DNA of 64,000 nucleotides from RYN-230 sp963814645 (GTDB lineage: Bacteria > Actinomycetota > Actinomycetes > Streptosporangiales > Streptosporangiaceae), in the NCBI GenBank assembly GCA_963814645.1, contig CAWFDX010000009.1, forward strand, positions 868,001-932,000, given 5' to 3'. The notes beneath the pieces were generated by a model. It made no database searches. It saw only the letters and a program-made list of their open reading frames with translations, and was not told the DNA's origin. The position numbers and the translations under genes were made by a program. Of this stretch, positions 43,699 to 53,770 are shown piece after piece (the stretch's first letter is position 1; each line of letters begins with the position of its first letter).

Positions 43699-44745
43699 CT
43701 ACCCGGCTACCCGGGCGGCGATGTCGTCGCCGATCTCTGGGGTGACCCGAGCCGCCCAGGCCCCCTGCCGCTCGACCAGGTCGTCGGCCACGGCCTGCTC
43801 GATCCGGGCCGCCTCGGCGGGCAGCCCGAGATGCTCGCAGAGCATGGCCGCGGACAGGATCGCCGCCGTCGGATCAGCCTTCTGCTTGCCAGCGATGTCC
43901 GGCGCGCTGCCGTGCACCGGCTCGAACATGCTCGGCGCGGTCCGCTCCGGGTTGATATTCCCGCTGGCCGCCATCCCGATGCCGCCGGCCACCGCGGCGC
44001 CCAGGTCGGTCAGGATGTCGCCGAACAGGTTGTCGGTCACCACCACGTCGAAGCGCTCCGGCTGGGTCACGAAGAACATCGACGCCGCGTCCACGTGGCA
44101 GTAGTCCACCGCGATCGCGGGGAAGTCCTTGGCCATCGCGTCCACCGTCCGCTGCCACAGGTCCCCGGCGTAGGCCAGCACGTTGGTCTTGTGCACCAGG
44201 GTGAGCTGCTGCCGCGGCCGCTCGGCGGCCCGCTCGAACGCGTACCGGACCACCCGGGCCACGCCGAACGCGGTGTTCAGGCTCTCCTGGGTGGCCACTT
44301 CGGCCGGGGTGCCCTTGCGCAGCACGCCGCCCGCCCCGGCATAGGGCCCCTCGGTGCCTTCCCGGACGACCAGCATGTTGACCGCCTCGGGCCGGACATC
44401 GGCCAGCGGGGTGGCCACCCCGGGGTAGAGCCGGACCGGGCGGAGGTTCACATAGTGATCAAGCTCGAAGCGGAGCCGGAGCAGCAGCCCGCGTTCGAGC
44501 ACCCCGCTCGGCACGGTGGGGTCGCCGACCGCCCCAAGCAGGATCGCGTCCTGCGCGCTTATCTCGGCCAGCACCGAATCGGGCAGCGTCTCCCCGGTCC
44601 GGTGCCAGCGCTGCGCGCCGAGGTCATAGCTGGTCGGGTCGAGGGAGACGTTCGCGGCCTGGAGAACCTTGAGCGCCTCGGCGACGACCTCGGGGCCGAT
44701 GCCGTCGCCGCCGATCACCGCGAGCTTGATCGCAGAAGATGCCAT
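43699..44745 (-). CDS. leuB: 3-isopropylmalate dehydrogenase
   Basis: 348 residues. The start KLAVIGGDGIGPEVVAEALK, the substrate-binding RLRFELDHYVNLRPVRLYPG region, EGTEGPYAGAGG, the catalytic Lys in LVHKTNVL, the metal-binding NLFGDILTDLGAAVAG and the NAD-binding EPVHGSAPDIAGKQKADPT are all in place. It oxidises 3-isopropylmalate for leucine, and also 3-methylmalate in the citramalate route to isoleucine. A small conserved-looking gene ends nine bases upstream. Confidence 0.95.
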   Translation of the reverse strand: MASSAIKLAVIGGDGIGPEVVAEALKVLQAANVSLDPTSYDLGAQRWHRTGETLPDSVLAEISAQDAILLGAVGDPTVPSGVLERGLLLRLRFELDHYVNLRPVRLYPGVATPLADVRPEAVNMLVVREGTEGPYAGAGGVLRKGTPAEVATQESLNTAFGVARVVRYAFERAAERPRQQLTLVHKTNVLAYAGDLWQRTVDAMAKDFPAIAVDYCHVDAASMFFVTQPERFDVVVTDNLFGDILTDLGAAVAGGIGMAASGNINPERTAPSMFEPVHGSAPDIAGKQKADPTAAILSAAMLCEHLGLPAEAARIEQAVADDLVERQGAWAARVTPEIGDDIAARVAG

Positions 44746-44754
44746 GCGCGTACC

Positions 44755-44892
44755 TTACTGGTCGTCCGCGACCGGTGACGCTCCTCCATTATCCCGCCGG
44801 TCCAGGGCCTCCTGCAGGGCCTGGACGGCAGGCCCGGACGGGGCCGGGCGGGGCGGCGGCATGGGCTGATTCCACGGGTACATGTCATACAC
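44755..44892 (-). CDS. Small proline-rich ORF upstream of leuB
   Basis: 45 residues from GTG 44892 (or 42 from ATG 44883), with AGGAG eight bases before the GTG. The sequence starts VYDMYPWNQPMPPPRPAP and ends VQALQEALDRRDNGGASPV and ADDQ. It has a helix in the middle, normal high-GC codon use and a stop nine bases before leuB. Not a run of Leu codons, so it is not a classical attenuation leader. It may be a conserved micro-protein. Confidence 0.5.
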   Translation of the reverse strand: MYDMYPWNQPMPPPRPAPSGPAVQALQEALDRRDNGGASPVADDQ

Positions 44893-45186
44893 GGCTGGGA
44901 CTCCTGAAGAGGCTGGCTGCTCACCGGGCCGCCCACACGGGCTGGCCTGACGGATGAGATTCGCTGGGCGGACTTACGGCCAGCACCACAACCCGCAGCG
45001 GGTCGGCCGGCCTGCCCTGTCAGGCCCCGCTACGGCCGCTAAAGATCGATACGAAGCGCCGCATGTTGTTGGACATCCTAGTACCTGCACGCGCCGTTGT
45101 CGCCCGTGACCGCTGATTCGTCTCTCATGCTGAGACTGATTCGCTCACCACCACCGGGCGGCCGGGCGGCCCGTGTTTCCGGATGA

Positions 45187-46779
45187 CTAGTGCTCGTCGA
45201 GGTCCACCGTCCGGCCCACCACGGCGCCGATCGTGGACGCGATGTCATCCAGCACGACCGCCGGGATGGCCGAATCAACGGTCAGCACGATGAGCGCGTG
45301 CCCGCCGCGGGCGTCCCGGCACACCTGCATGCCGGCGATGTTGATGCCCTCGCTGCCCAGGATCTGGCCCACCGTGCCGACCACGCCCGGCCGGTCGGTG
45401 TAGGTCAGGAAGACCATGTGCTCGGCGGGCGAGATCTCCATGTCGAACCCGTTGACCTCGACCAGCTTCTCCAGCTGGCGCCGCCCGCTGAGCGTGCCGC
45501 CGACGGACACCACCTGGCCGTCCGGCATGATGCCACGCAGCGTGACCAGATTGCGCCAGTCCGGGCTGTCCGCGTCGGTGACCAGGCTGACCTCGACCGC
45601 GCGGTCCGCCGCCAGCAGCGGCGCGTTCACGTAGGTCACCGGGTCCTCCACCACATCGGCGAACACGCCCTTGAGCGCGGCCAGCTGGAGCACCCGGACG
45701 TCGTGGGCCGCGATCTCGCCGCGCACCTCGACGTCGAGCCGTGCGGCCATCCCGCCGGCCAGCGCGGTGAAGATCCGGCCCAGTTTCTCCGCCAGCGGCA
45801 GGCCTGGCTTGACATCCTCATGGACCGCGCCGCCCTGCACATTGACCGCATCCGGGACGAACTCGCCGGCCAGCGCGAGACGCACCGACCTGGCCACCTG
45901 GGTACCTGCCTTCTCCTGCGCCTCGGCCGTGCTGGCGCCCAGGTGCGGGGTGCCCACCACGGACGGGAACTCGAGCAGCGGATTGCCCGTGGCGGGCTCG
46001 GCGGCGAACACGTCGATGCCGGCCCCGGCCACCCGGCCTTCCTTCAGCGCGAGGGCCAGTGCGTGCTCATCGACGATGCCGCCGCGAGCCGCGTTCACGA
46101 TCCGCACGGTCGGCTTGACCAGGCGCAGCTCCCGGTCCCCGAGCAGGCCCGCCGTCTCCGCATTCTTGGGCAGGTGCACGGTGATGAAGTCGGCCTCGGC
46201 CAGTAGTTCGTCCAGGCTGGCCAGCCGCACGCCGGCCTGCGCGGCCCGGGCCGCGGGCACGTACGGATCGTAGGCGATCACCCGCATGCCGAACGCGGCC
46301 AGCCGCTCCGCCACCAGCAGGCCGATCCGGCCGAGCCCGAGGACGCCGACGACTTTGCCGTTCAGCTCCACGCCGGTGAACGCGGACCGCCGCCACTGGC
46401 CGTCGCGCAGCGACGCCGCCGCCTGCGGCACGTTCCGGGCCACCGCCAGCAGCAGGCCGACCGCGTGCTCGGCCGCGCTCACGATGTTCGAGGTGGGCGC
46501 GTTCACCACCATGACCCCGGCCCTGGTCGCCGCCTCGACGTCCACGTTGTCCAGGCCGACGCCGGCCCGGGCGACCACCCGGAGCCGGCCCGCCTGGGCC
46601 AGCGCCTCGGCATCGACCCTGGTCGCGCTGCGCACGATGATCCCGTCGGCGGTGGCCAGTGCGGCGAGCAGCGCGCCACGATCCGTGCCATCCACGTGCC
46701 GCACGTCGAAATCGGCTTCGAGCTGGGTGACGGCGGCCGGCGACAGTTCCTCAGCGATGAGTACGACAGGTGCAGGCAC
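45187..46779 (-). CDS. serA: D-3-phosphoglycerate dehydrogenase, long form
   Basis: 530 residues: catalytic and NAD-binding halves (VVGVLGLGRIGLLVAERLAA, then ARGGIVDEHAL and the HLGASTAEAQ block with catalytic His), an intervening ASB domain (about 315-450) and a C-terminal ACT domain (VFLTYTDRPGVVGTVGQILG). The long form with ASB and ACT is allosterically inhibited by serine in mycobacteria. It makes 3-phosphohydroxypyruvate, the first step of serine synthesis. An inverted repeat lies in its promoter. The 294 bases downstream (44893-45186) hold no gene. Confidence 0.95.
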   Translation of the reverse strand: MPAPVVLIAEELSPAAVTQLEADFDVRHVDGTDRGALLAALATADGIIVRSATRVDAEALAQAGRLRVVARAGVGLDNVDVEAATRAGVMVVNAPTSNIVSAAEHAVGLLLAVARNVPQAAASLRDGQWRRSAFTGVELNGKVVGVLGLGRIGLLVAERLAAFGMRVIAYDPYVPAARAAQAGVRLASLDELLAEADFITVHLPKNAETAGLLGDRELRLVKPTVRIVNAARGGIVDEHALALALKEGRVAGAGIDVFAAEPATGNPLLEFPSVVGTPHLGASTAEAQEKAGTQVARSVRLALAGEFVPDAVNVQGGAVHEDVKPGLPLAEKLGRIFTALAGGMAARLDVEVRGEIAAHDVRVLQLAALKGVFADVVEDPVTYVNAPLLAADRAVEVSLVTDADSPDWRNLVTLRGIMPDGQVVSVGGTLSGRRQLEKLVEVNGFDMEISPAEHMVFLTYTDRPGVVGTVGQILGSEGINIAGMQVCRDARGGHALIVLTVDSAIPAVVLDDIASTIGAVVGRTVDLDEH

Positions 46780-46829
46780 GGCGGTGGCCCCTCGTGTCGG
46801 TCAGCGGAACCCTCAGTCTAGCCAAGCTT

Positions 46830-46843
46830 GTGAAAGTGTTCAC
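46830..46843. promoter_or_regulatory. Inverted repeat upstream of serA
   Basis: GTGAA-AGTG-TTCAC, 51-64 bases before the serA start. It is a candidate operator or promoter element; no regulator is assigned. Confidence 0.4.
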
Positions 46844-46877
46844 GAACCGTACTGCCGTGCGCTCCGCGGTTGGACGG

Positions 46878-46930
46878 GCTGGCGCCCGCCCGCGAGCACA
46901 ATGCCGTGCTGCCCGCGGGCTGGCGCCAGC
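46878..46930 (-). terminator. Terminator after ilvC
   Basis: Long imperfect hairpin with outer arms GCTGGCGCC/GGCGCCAGC (46878-46886, 46922-46930) and inner GAGCAC/GTGCT pairing. It lies 20 bases downstream of the ilvC stop on the minus strand, closing the ilvBNC operon. Confidence 0.65.
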
Positions 46931-46950
46931 GCCCCCGACGACCGGTCGGT

Positions 46951-47964
<1,014 letters not shown>

Positions 47965-47989
47965 TGCCTGCCTTCTGTTCGCTTCGTAC

Positions 47990-48517
47990 TTACTGGGCCG
48001 CGCGGTCCACCGGGCGCAGCGCCCGGTCGGTGATCGACCGGCCGCCCCGGCCGAGCGCGACCATCCCGGACTGGACGAGTTCCTTGATGCCGAACGGTTC
48101 GAGCACCCGGATCAGGGCGTCCAGCTTGTCGCGGTTGCCGGTCGCCTCGACGGTGACCGCGTCCTGCGCCACGTCGACCACCTTGGCACGGAACAGCGTC
48201 ACGGTCTCCAGCACGCGCGACCTGCTCTCCAGGTCGGCGCGCACCTTGATGAGCAGCAGTTCACGTTGCACCGACGCGGTCGGCTCCAGCTCAACGATCT
48301 TGAGTACGTTGATGAGCTTGTTCAGCTGCTTGGTCACCTGTTCCAGTGGGTGATCCGCGCAGTCCACGACGATCGTCATCCGGGAGATCTCGGGGTGCTC
48401 GGTGGGCCCGACCGCGAGCGAGTCGATGTTGAACCCACGCCGGGAGAACAGGCCGGCGATCCGGACGAGGACGCCCGGCTTGTTCTCCACCAGCACCGAC
48501 AGCGTGTGCCTGTTCAT
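47990..48517 (-). CDS. ilvN: Acetolactate synthase small (regulatory) subunit
   Basis: 175 residues from ATG 48517, chosen for AGGAG six bases before it. Two ACT-like regions are seen: HTLSVLVENKPGVLVRIAGL with FSRRGFNIDSLAVG (N-terminal), and RELLLIKVRADLESRSRVLE (C-terminal). It binds valine and controls the large subunit. A start at 48559 overlapping the ilvB stop as ATGA would add 14 residues. Confidence 0.95.
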   Translation of the reverse strand: MNRHTLSVLVENKPGVLVRIAGLFSRRGFNIDSLAVGPTEHPEISRMTIVVDCADHPLEQVTKQLNKLINVLKIVELEPTASVQRELLLIKVRADLESRSRVLETVTLFRAKVVDVAQDAVTVEATGNRDKLDALIRVLEPFGIKELVQSGMVALGRGGRSITDRALRPVDRAAQ

Positions 48518-48555
48518 AGTCGGCTCCTGATCACGTAGCCGGGCCAGTCCCTGGC

Positions 48556-50553
48556 TCATTCGGTCACATCCCAGTCCGGGGCCATGTTCCTGGCCACGAC
48601 GATGTCGTCATTGCTGGTGCCGGCGGCCACCATCGGCCACACCATGGCATCGCGGTGCACGACGAAGTCGACCACCACCGGCCGGTCGTTGATCTTCATG
48701 GCTTCCTCGATCACCGCGTCCACGCTGGCCTCGTCCTCGCAGCGCAGGCCGACGCAGCCGTAGGCCTCGGCCAGCTTGACGAAGTCGGGGATACGCGTGC
48801 CACCGCCCGCCGCCGGATCCCGGCGCGGGGCGTGCTCCCGGCTCAGCGCCTCGTCATAGGTCTGCGCCACCTTGTCCAGGTCGGTGTTGGAGTACCGCTC
48901 GTTGTAGAACAGCGTCTGCCACTGCCGGACCATGCCGAGGTTGCCGTTGTTGATGACGGCGATCTTGACCGGGATGCCCTCCACCGCGCAGGTGGCCAGT
49001 TCCTGGTTGGTCATCTGGAAGCAGCCGTCGCCGTCGATGGCCCAGACGCACGCCGCCGGGCTGCCGACCTTGGCCCCCATGGCCGCGGGCACCGCGTAGC
49101 CCATCGTGCCGAGGCCACCCGAGTTGAGCCAGTGGCCCGGCCGCTCGTGCCCGATGAACTGGGCCGCCCACATCTGGTGCTGGCCCACGCCGGCCACGTA
49201 CACGGCGTCCGGGCCGGCGATCTCGCCGATCCGCTCGATCACATACTGCGGGGCCAGCGAGCCGTCCGCGGGCTCGTCGTAGCCGAGCGGGTAGGTGCTG
49301 CGCCAGGCGTCCAGCTGGGACCACCAGGCGGTCAGGTCGGGACGGTGGCCGCCTTCGTACTCGGCCCCGACCGCGGTGATCAGCTCGGTGATCACCTCGC
49401 AGCAGTCACCGACGATGGGCACGTCCGCGCGCCGGTTCTTGGAGATCTCCGCCGGGTCGATGTCCGCGTGCACGATCGCCGCGCCAGGAGCGAAGCTGTC
49501 CAGCTTCCCGGTCACCCGGTCATCGAAGCGGGCGCCGAGCGCGACGATCAGGTCCGACTTCTGCAGCGCGCCGACCGCGGCCACGGTGCCGTGCATGCCC
49601 GGCATGCCCAGGTTCTGCCGGTGGCTGGATGGGAAGCCGCCCCGCGCCATCAGCGTGGTCACCACCGGGATGCCGGTCAGCTCGGCCAGCTCCAGCAGCG
49701 CCGGGCTGGCGCCCGCCTTGAGCACGCCGCCGCCCACGTACAGCACCGGGCGGCTGGCCCCGGCGATAAGCCGGGCCGCCTCCCGCACCTGCCGCGAGTG
49801 CGGCCTGGTCACCGGGTGGTAGCCGGGCAGGTCGAAGGTGGGCGGCCAGCGGAAGTCGGTGCTTGCCTGGAGCGCGTCCTTGGCCACGTCCACCAGCACC
49901 GGGCCGGGGCGGCCGGTGGACGCCACGTGGAACGCCTCGGCCACCGTGCGGGCGATGTCGGCCGCGTTGGTGACCAGGAAGTTGTGCTTGGTGATGGGCA
50001 GCGTGATGCCGGAGATGTCGGCTTCCTGGAACCCGTCCGTGCCGATCAGGCTGCTCGACACCTGGCCGGTGATCGCGACTACCGGCACCGAGTCCATGTA
50101 CGCGTCGGCCAGCGGGGTGACCAGGTTGGTGGCGCCCGGCCCGGAGGTGGCCATGCACACCCCGGGGCGCCCGGTCACCTGCGCGTACCCGGCGGCCGCG
50201 TGCCCCGCGCCCTGCTCGTGCCGGACCAGGATGTGCCGGACCGAGGGCGAGTCGAACAGCGGGTCATACAGCGGCAGGATGGCGCCACCCGGGATGCCGA
50301 ACACGACGTCCACGCCGAGCCGCTCCAGCGTCGCGACCAGCGCGGCCGCGCCGGTCATCCGGGGCTGTGTTACCGCCGGGGGGCGACCCCCCGAGTCCCC
50401 CTGATCGTCGCTCGGCGCCGAGTCCGGCGCAGCCGGACGCGCTGAGGGGGCGGACCCGGCCCGGGCGGCCAGGTCGCGGGGGGACGGTCCGCTGCCTTTC
50501 CGGGATGGGCCTGCCCCGGGACCGGGGGTCGCCGCGGTCGTCTGGTCAGTCAT
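48556..50553 (-). CDS. ilvB: Acetolactate synthase large subunit
   Basis: 665 residues. The catalytic Glu is in LVRHEQGAGHAAAGYAQVTG, the thiamine diphosphate motif runs from IDGDGCFQMTNQELATC to NNGNLGMVRQWQ, and the FAD-binding centre is at about 300-420. The first 65 residues are a Pro/Ser/Gly/Ala-rich extension not found in E. coli IlvB. It makes 2-acetolactate or 2-aceto-2-hydroxybutyrate. The operon continues with ilvN and ilvC; a Leu/Val leader attenuator precedes it. Confidence 0.95.
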   Translation of the reverse strand: MTDQTTAATPGPGAGPSRKGSGPSPRDLAARAGSAPSARPAAPDSAPSDDQGDSGGRPPAVTQPRMTGAAALVATLERLGVDVVFGIPGGAILPLYDPLFDSPSVRHILVRHEQGAGHAAAGYAQVTGRPGVCMATSGPGATNLVTPLADAYMDSVPVVAITGQVSSSLIGTDGFQEADISGITLPITKHNFLVTNAADIARTVAEAFHVASTGRPGPVLVDVAKDALQASTDFRWPPTFDLPGYHPVTRPHSRQVREAARLIAGASRPVLYVGGGVLKAGASPALLELAELTGIPVVTTLMARGGFPSSHRQNLGMPGMHGTVAAVGALQKSDLIVALGARFDDRVTGKLDSFAPGAAIVHADIDPAEISKNRRADVPIVGDCCEVITELITAVGAEYEGGHRPDLTAWWSQLDAWRSTYPLGYDEPADGSLAPQYVIERIGEIAGPDAVYVAGVGQHQMWAAQFIGHERPGHWLNSGGLGTMGYAVPAAMGAKVGSPAACVWAIDGDGCFQMTNQELATCAVEGIPVKIAVINNGNLGMVRQWQTLFYNERYSNTDLDKVAQTYDEALSREHAPRRDPAAGGGTRIPDFVKLAEAYGCVGLRCEDEASVDAVIEEAMKINDRPVVVDFVVHRDAMVWPMVAAGTSNDDIVVARNMAPDWDVTE

Positions 50554-50594
50554 CGCAAGCTTCCTCGTCTGCGGGTCGGTAGGTGCCGGGCAAC

Positions 50595-50686
50595 AAAAAA
50601 CCCTCGACGCCGGATGGCGGACGAGGGTAGCGCGCTGGCAGCCGGCTAAGTCAGCTGCTCGCGCGCCTGGCAAGTACGAGAGTCAT
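50595..50686 (-). promoter_or_regulatory. Transcription attenuator of ilvBNC
   Basis: In minus-strand order: leader ORF (50686-50651), a pausing hairpin (50630-50666, outer GCGCGC and inner GCAGC/GCTGC arms), then a terminator (50601-50627, CCCTCG/CGAGGG outer arms with GGCG/CGCC inside) followed by six T residues. ilvB starts 42 bases after the T-run. A promoter in 50687-50760 is likely, inside the end of the upstream gene. Confidence 0.8.
50651..50686 (-). CDS. Leader peptide MTLVLARRASS of ilvB
   Basis: 11 codons with Leu-Val-Leu (CTC GTA CTT) at positions 3-5. Its stop lies inside the first hairpin, as in the cimA leader. Confidence 0.7.
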   Translation of the reverse strand: MTLVLARRASS

Positions 50687-50730
50687 AGTTCTTGACACGG
50701 GTATCACTCTGGCCCAGACCCGGGCTGACG

Positions 50731-53475
50731 TCAACTTGAGAGCACATTCGTCTCAGCTGGCGAGATCGCGCCGCCGAAAGGGGGCTCCCTGCCGGTCCGG
50801 TCGCTGCCCGTAGCCAGGCTCCGCACGCTGCCCGGCGGCAGCGGCCCGGCCAGGAAAGCGCCCATGCCGATCAAACCGCCCATCGCGGTGAGCAGGTCGC
50901 GCTGCTCGGCCCGCTCGATCCCGTCCGCCACCACCTCGATGCCCAGGTCCCGGCCGACCCGGACGATGGCCCGGATCAGCGTCTCGGCCGCGGCCCGCAC
51001 GCCCAGCCCGGCCACCAGCGCCGGGCCGATCCGGATCATGTCCACCGGCAGCCGGCTGAGCCGGGCCAGCGCGGCGGCGTCAGCGCTGGCCGCGTCCATG
51101 GCCAGCCGGACGCCGCGCTCCCGCAACTCGCCGAGCTCGCGCGCCGTCACCTCACCGCCCTCGGCCAGCTCCGGCCAGCCAACCTCCAGGATCAGCGCCT
51201 GCGCGGCCAGGCCGCTGGCGGCCAGCGCTTCCAGCACGGACTCGGTGAACCGGGGCGCCCGGACCTGCCGCGGTGAGCAGCGCAGCCAGACGCTGGCCTC
51301 CCAGCCGCTGCGCCACCAGTCCGCCGCCCGGGCGCACGACTCGCGCAGCATCCAGTCGCCCAGCTCGACGATGACCCGGGAGGTCTCCGCGACGTCGAGG
51401 AATTCGGCGCGCGGCACCTCCGTCCCGTCGCGGCGCCAGCGCGGCACCGCGGTCACCCCGATGATCTGCGAGGTAGCCAGGTCGGCCATGGGCTGGTACT
51501 CCAGCTCCAGCTGGCCGTCGGCCAGCGCCTGGCTCAGCTCCGCCGCGAGCTGCAGGTGGCGGCGCACGTCGGCGTGCGGCAGCGCGGCGTAGACCTCCAG
51601 CCGCCCGCCGCCGGCCTCTTTGGCCTTGGACACCGCGGCGTCGGCGTTGCGCCAGACGTAGCCGGCCGGGCTGCCGTCGGCCAGCGCCAGGCCGACGCTG
51701 GCGGACAGCGAGACGGCCCGGTCAGCGGCCCGGTATGGCTCGGCGGACACGGTGGCCAGGATGCGTTCCGCCAGCTCGGTGATCTCCTGGGCGCTGGCCG
51801 CCCCGGTGATCAGGACCGCGAATTCGTCCCCGCCCCAGCGCGCCACCGTGCCCCGCGGCGGCACGACCGCGCGCAGCCTGCGCGCCACCTGCGCCAGCAC
51901 CAGGTCACCCGCGCTCGGCCCGGCCATGTCGTTCACCCCGGTGAAGCCGTCCAGGTCGACCAGGATGACCCCGGCCAGTCCCGGCTCCTCGCCGTCCCCG
52001 GCCACGGGCGGCCCGGCCACGGGCGGCCCGGCCGCGGGCGGCCCGCCCCCGGCCAGCGCGTCCCCAGCCAGCCCCGTGCTGGCTGACAGGGCGCCGAGAC
52101 GGCCCAGGCTGAGCGCTTCCCGCGCCCGGTCCTCCAGGTAGGCCCGGTTGGGCAGCCCGGTCAGTCCGTCGTTGTAGGTGAGCTGCGCGACCTGCCGGCG
52201 CAGCGCGACCAGGTCGCTGACATCGCGCGCGGTGATCATCAGCCGGTCCGGCGCGCCCTGGCTGCGCTGCCTGGACATGGTCGCTTCCACGTACCGCCAG
52301 GTGCCGTCGGCCGCCCGGACCCGGCAGGAGTACCGGATCTGGGTGGCCGGCTCGCCGGCCGCCTCGCGGACCGCGCGCAGCCCGTCCGGCTGGTCCTCCG
52401 GGTGCACCAGGTCGGTCAGCGTCATCCCCTCGAGGGTCTCCGGCGCGTAGCCAAAGTCGCGCACCGCCGGGCTGGCGTAGCCGATCAGCCCGGAGTAGTC
52501 GCAGACCAGCACCGCATCGCTGGTCCGGTCGGCCAGTTCGCGGAACTGCTGGCCCGACTCGTGCCACAGCCGGGACCGCACGCTGTCCCGGTGCACCAGG
52601 AGAATGATCCGGCCGGTGAGCGCGAGCAGCGCGGTGCCGCCGGCCACGGCCAGCACCGGGCGCGCCACCGCCCCGCCGGCCAGCCCCGCGCCGATCACCA
52701 CCAGCGCGGCCAGCGCCGCGGCCACGGCGGCAATGGCCGTCGTGGCGTGCAGCCCGGCCGCCGGGAACTGGCGGGCTTCCGTGTGCCCGGCATCCCGGGC
52801 ATCCAGCCACGGCGCGCTGCCCAGCACGCACAGCCCGGCGATCAGCAGCAACTGGGCCGCGGTGCCCGGGTGGCCGTTGCTGACCCGGGCGCCCACCGCC
52901 AGGGCGTCGCTCAATGTGATCAGCAGCAGCGCGATCAGCGGCGCCACGCCGCGCCGCCCGGCGGCTACCGCAAGCGGCAGCAGGCCGCCCAGCACCAGCA
53001 GGTCGGCCAGCGGGTGGACCAGTTCGCCGGCAAACATGGCCGGGTCGTCACCGGAGTGCGTGTACGCGGCGCTGAACACGGTGATCCAGCAGATGATGAA
53101 CAGCGCGCAGCCGAGCACGTAGGCGTCGGCGGCCAGGGCCAGCGTGCCGCCGAGCCGGCCGCGGCGCTGGGCCAGCGGGTGCCGGGCGGCCTCCCGCCGC
53201 GAGCGCAGGCTGGCCACGCCCGCCACCAGGGTGGCCAGCGCGAGCAGCCCGGGCAGGTCGGCCAGGGTGAGCGGGATGGCCGCGCCCGCGGTCGCGCCGG
53301 CCAGCGCCTGCTGGCCGATCGCGCCCAGCCCGGCCAGCAGCGCGGCCAGCGCCAGCAGCCAGTAGCCGTGCCGGACCGGGCCGGCGTGCCGCCCGGCCCC
53401 GCGCCACAGGCTGGCCGCGCTGGCCACAGCGGCCAGTGCTACTGCCGCGGTAACCACCTGTGCGAGCAGGCTCAT
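50731..53475 (-). CDS. Membrane PAS-GGDEF-EAL protein with degenerate EAL
   Basis: 914 residues from ATG 53475. About nine hydrophobic helices (5-320) precede a PAS domain (about 330-450), a GGDEF domain (450-640) and an EAL domain (650-890). The GGDEF site is intact (ARWGGDEFAV), but the inhibitory RxxD is not (PPRG). The EAL active site is degraded: TAVPRW replaces EALLRW, MDAASADAAAL replaces DDFGTG, and DGIERAEQ replaces EGVET. Expected: a diguanylate cyclase with a binding-only EAL. An inserted loop (about residues 470-490) is a 15-bp minisatellite. By location beside ilvB it resembles Streptomyces CdgE. Confidence 0.85.
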   Translation of the reverse strand: MSLLAQVVTAAVALAAVASAASLWRGAGRHAGPVRHGYWLLALAALLAGLGAIGQQALAGATAGAAIPLTLADLPGLLALATLVAGVASLRSRREAARHPLAQRRGRLGGTLALAADAYVLGCALFIICWITVFSAAYTHSGDDPAMFAGELVHPLADLLVLGGLLPLAVAAGRRGVAPLIALLLITLSDALAVGARVSNGHPGTAAQLLLIAGLCVLGSAPWLDARDAGHTEARQFPAAGLHATTAIAAVAAALAALVVIGAGLAGGAVARPVLAVAGGTALLALTGRIILLVHRDSVRSRLWHESGQQFRELADRTSDAVLVCDYSGLIGYASPAVRDFGYAPETLEGMTLTDLVHPEDQPDGLRAVREAAGEPATQIRYSCRVRAADGTWRYVEATMSRQRSQGAPDRLMITARDVSDLVALRRQVAQLTYNDGLTGLPNRAYLEDRAREALSLGRLGALSASTGLAGDALAGGGPPAAGPPVAGPPVAGDGEEPGLAGVILVDLDGFTGVNDMAGPSAGDLVLAQVARRLRAVVPPRGTVARWGGDEFAVLITGAASAQEITELAERILATVSAEPYRAADRAVSLSASVGLALADGSPAGYVWRNADAAVSKAKEAGGGRLEVYAALPHADVRRHLQLAAELSQALADGQLELEYQPMADLATSQIIGVTAVPRWRRDGTEVPRAEFLDVAETSRVIVELGDWMLRESCARAADWWRSGWEASVWLRCSPRQVRAPRFTESVLEALAASGLAAQALILEVGWPELAEGGEVTARELGELRERGVRLAMDAASADAAALARLSRLPVDMIRIGPALVAGLGVRAAAETLIRAIVRVGRDLGIEVVADGIERAEQRDLLTAMGGLIGMGAFLAGPLPPGSVRSLATGSDRTGREPPFGGAISPAETNVLSS

Positions 53476-53770
53476 CGCAGGCCACCCGATGCTTGCGGGG
53501 GCACCGAGTCTCCTTCCACCGCATCCGCCGACGATGATTGAGGCCAGCGGAGCCTTGTGAGCCCGGGGCTGGCGGTCCCTGGGCAACCGAGCTACGGCGG
53601 TCAGTTACCAGGGCAAAACTGGACGCCCGCAGGGTGCGCTGCGGGAGCCGCGAATGGGCTAGTCGCGGTCACCGTCACTTCACGATGCTGCTCACTTTAG
53701 GGCCCTTAGGTCACACTTCGATTGAGGAAGAGCGTCCAGCGGGCGTCATCTGACTCTGAATCGCGCGCGA

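Noticed and set aside
50377..50393. CGGGGGG/CCCCCCG hairpin in the 5' part of ilvB
   Set aside because: Inside the low-complexity N-terminal extension and explained by Gly/Pro codons; no terminator context.
50595..50730. T-box riboswitch before ilvB
   Set aside because: No TGGNACCGCG-type T-box sequence; the leader ORF plus terminator explains the region.
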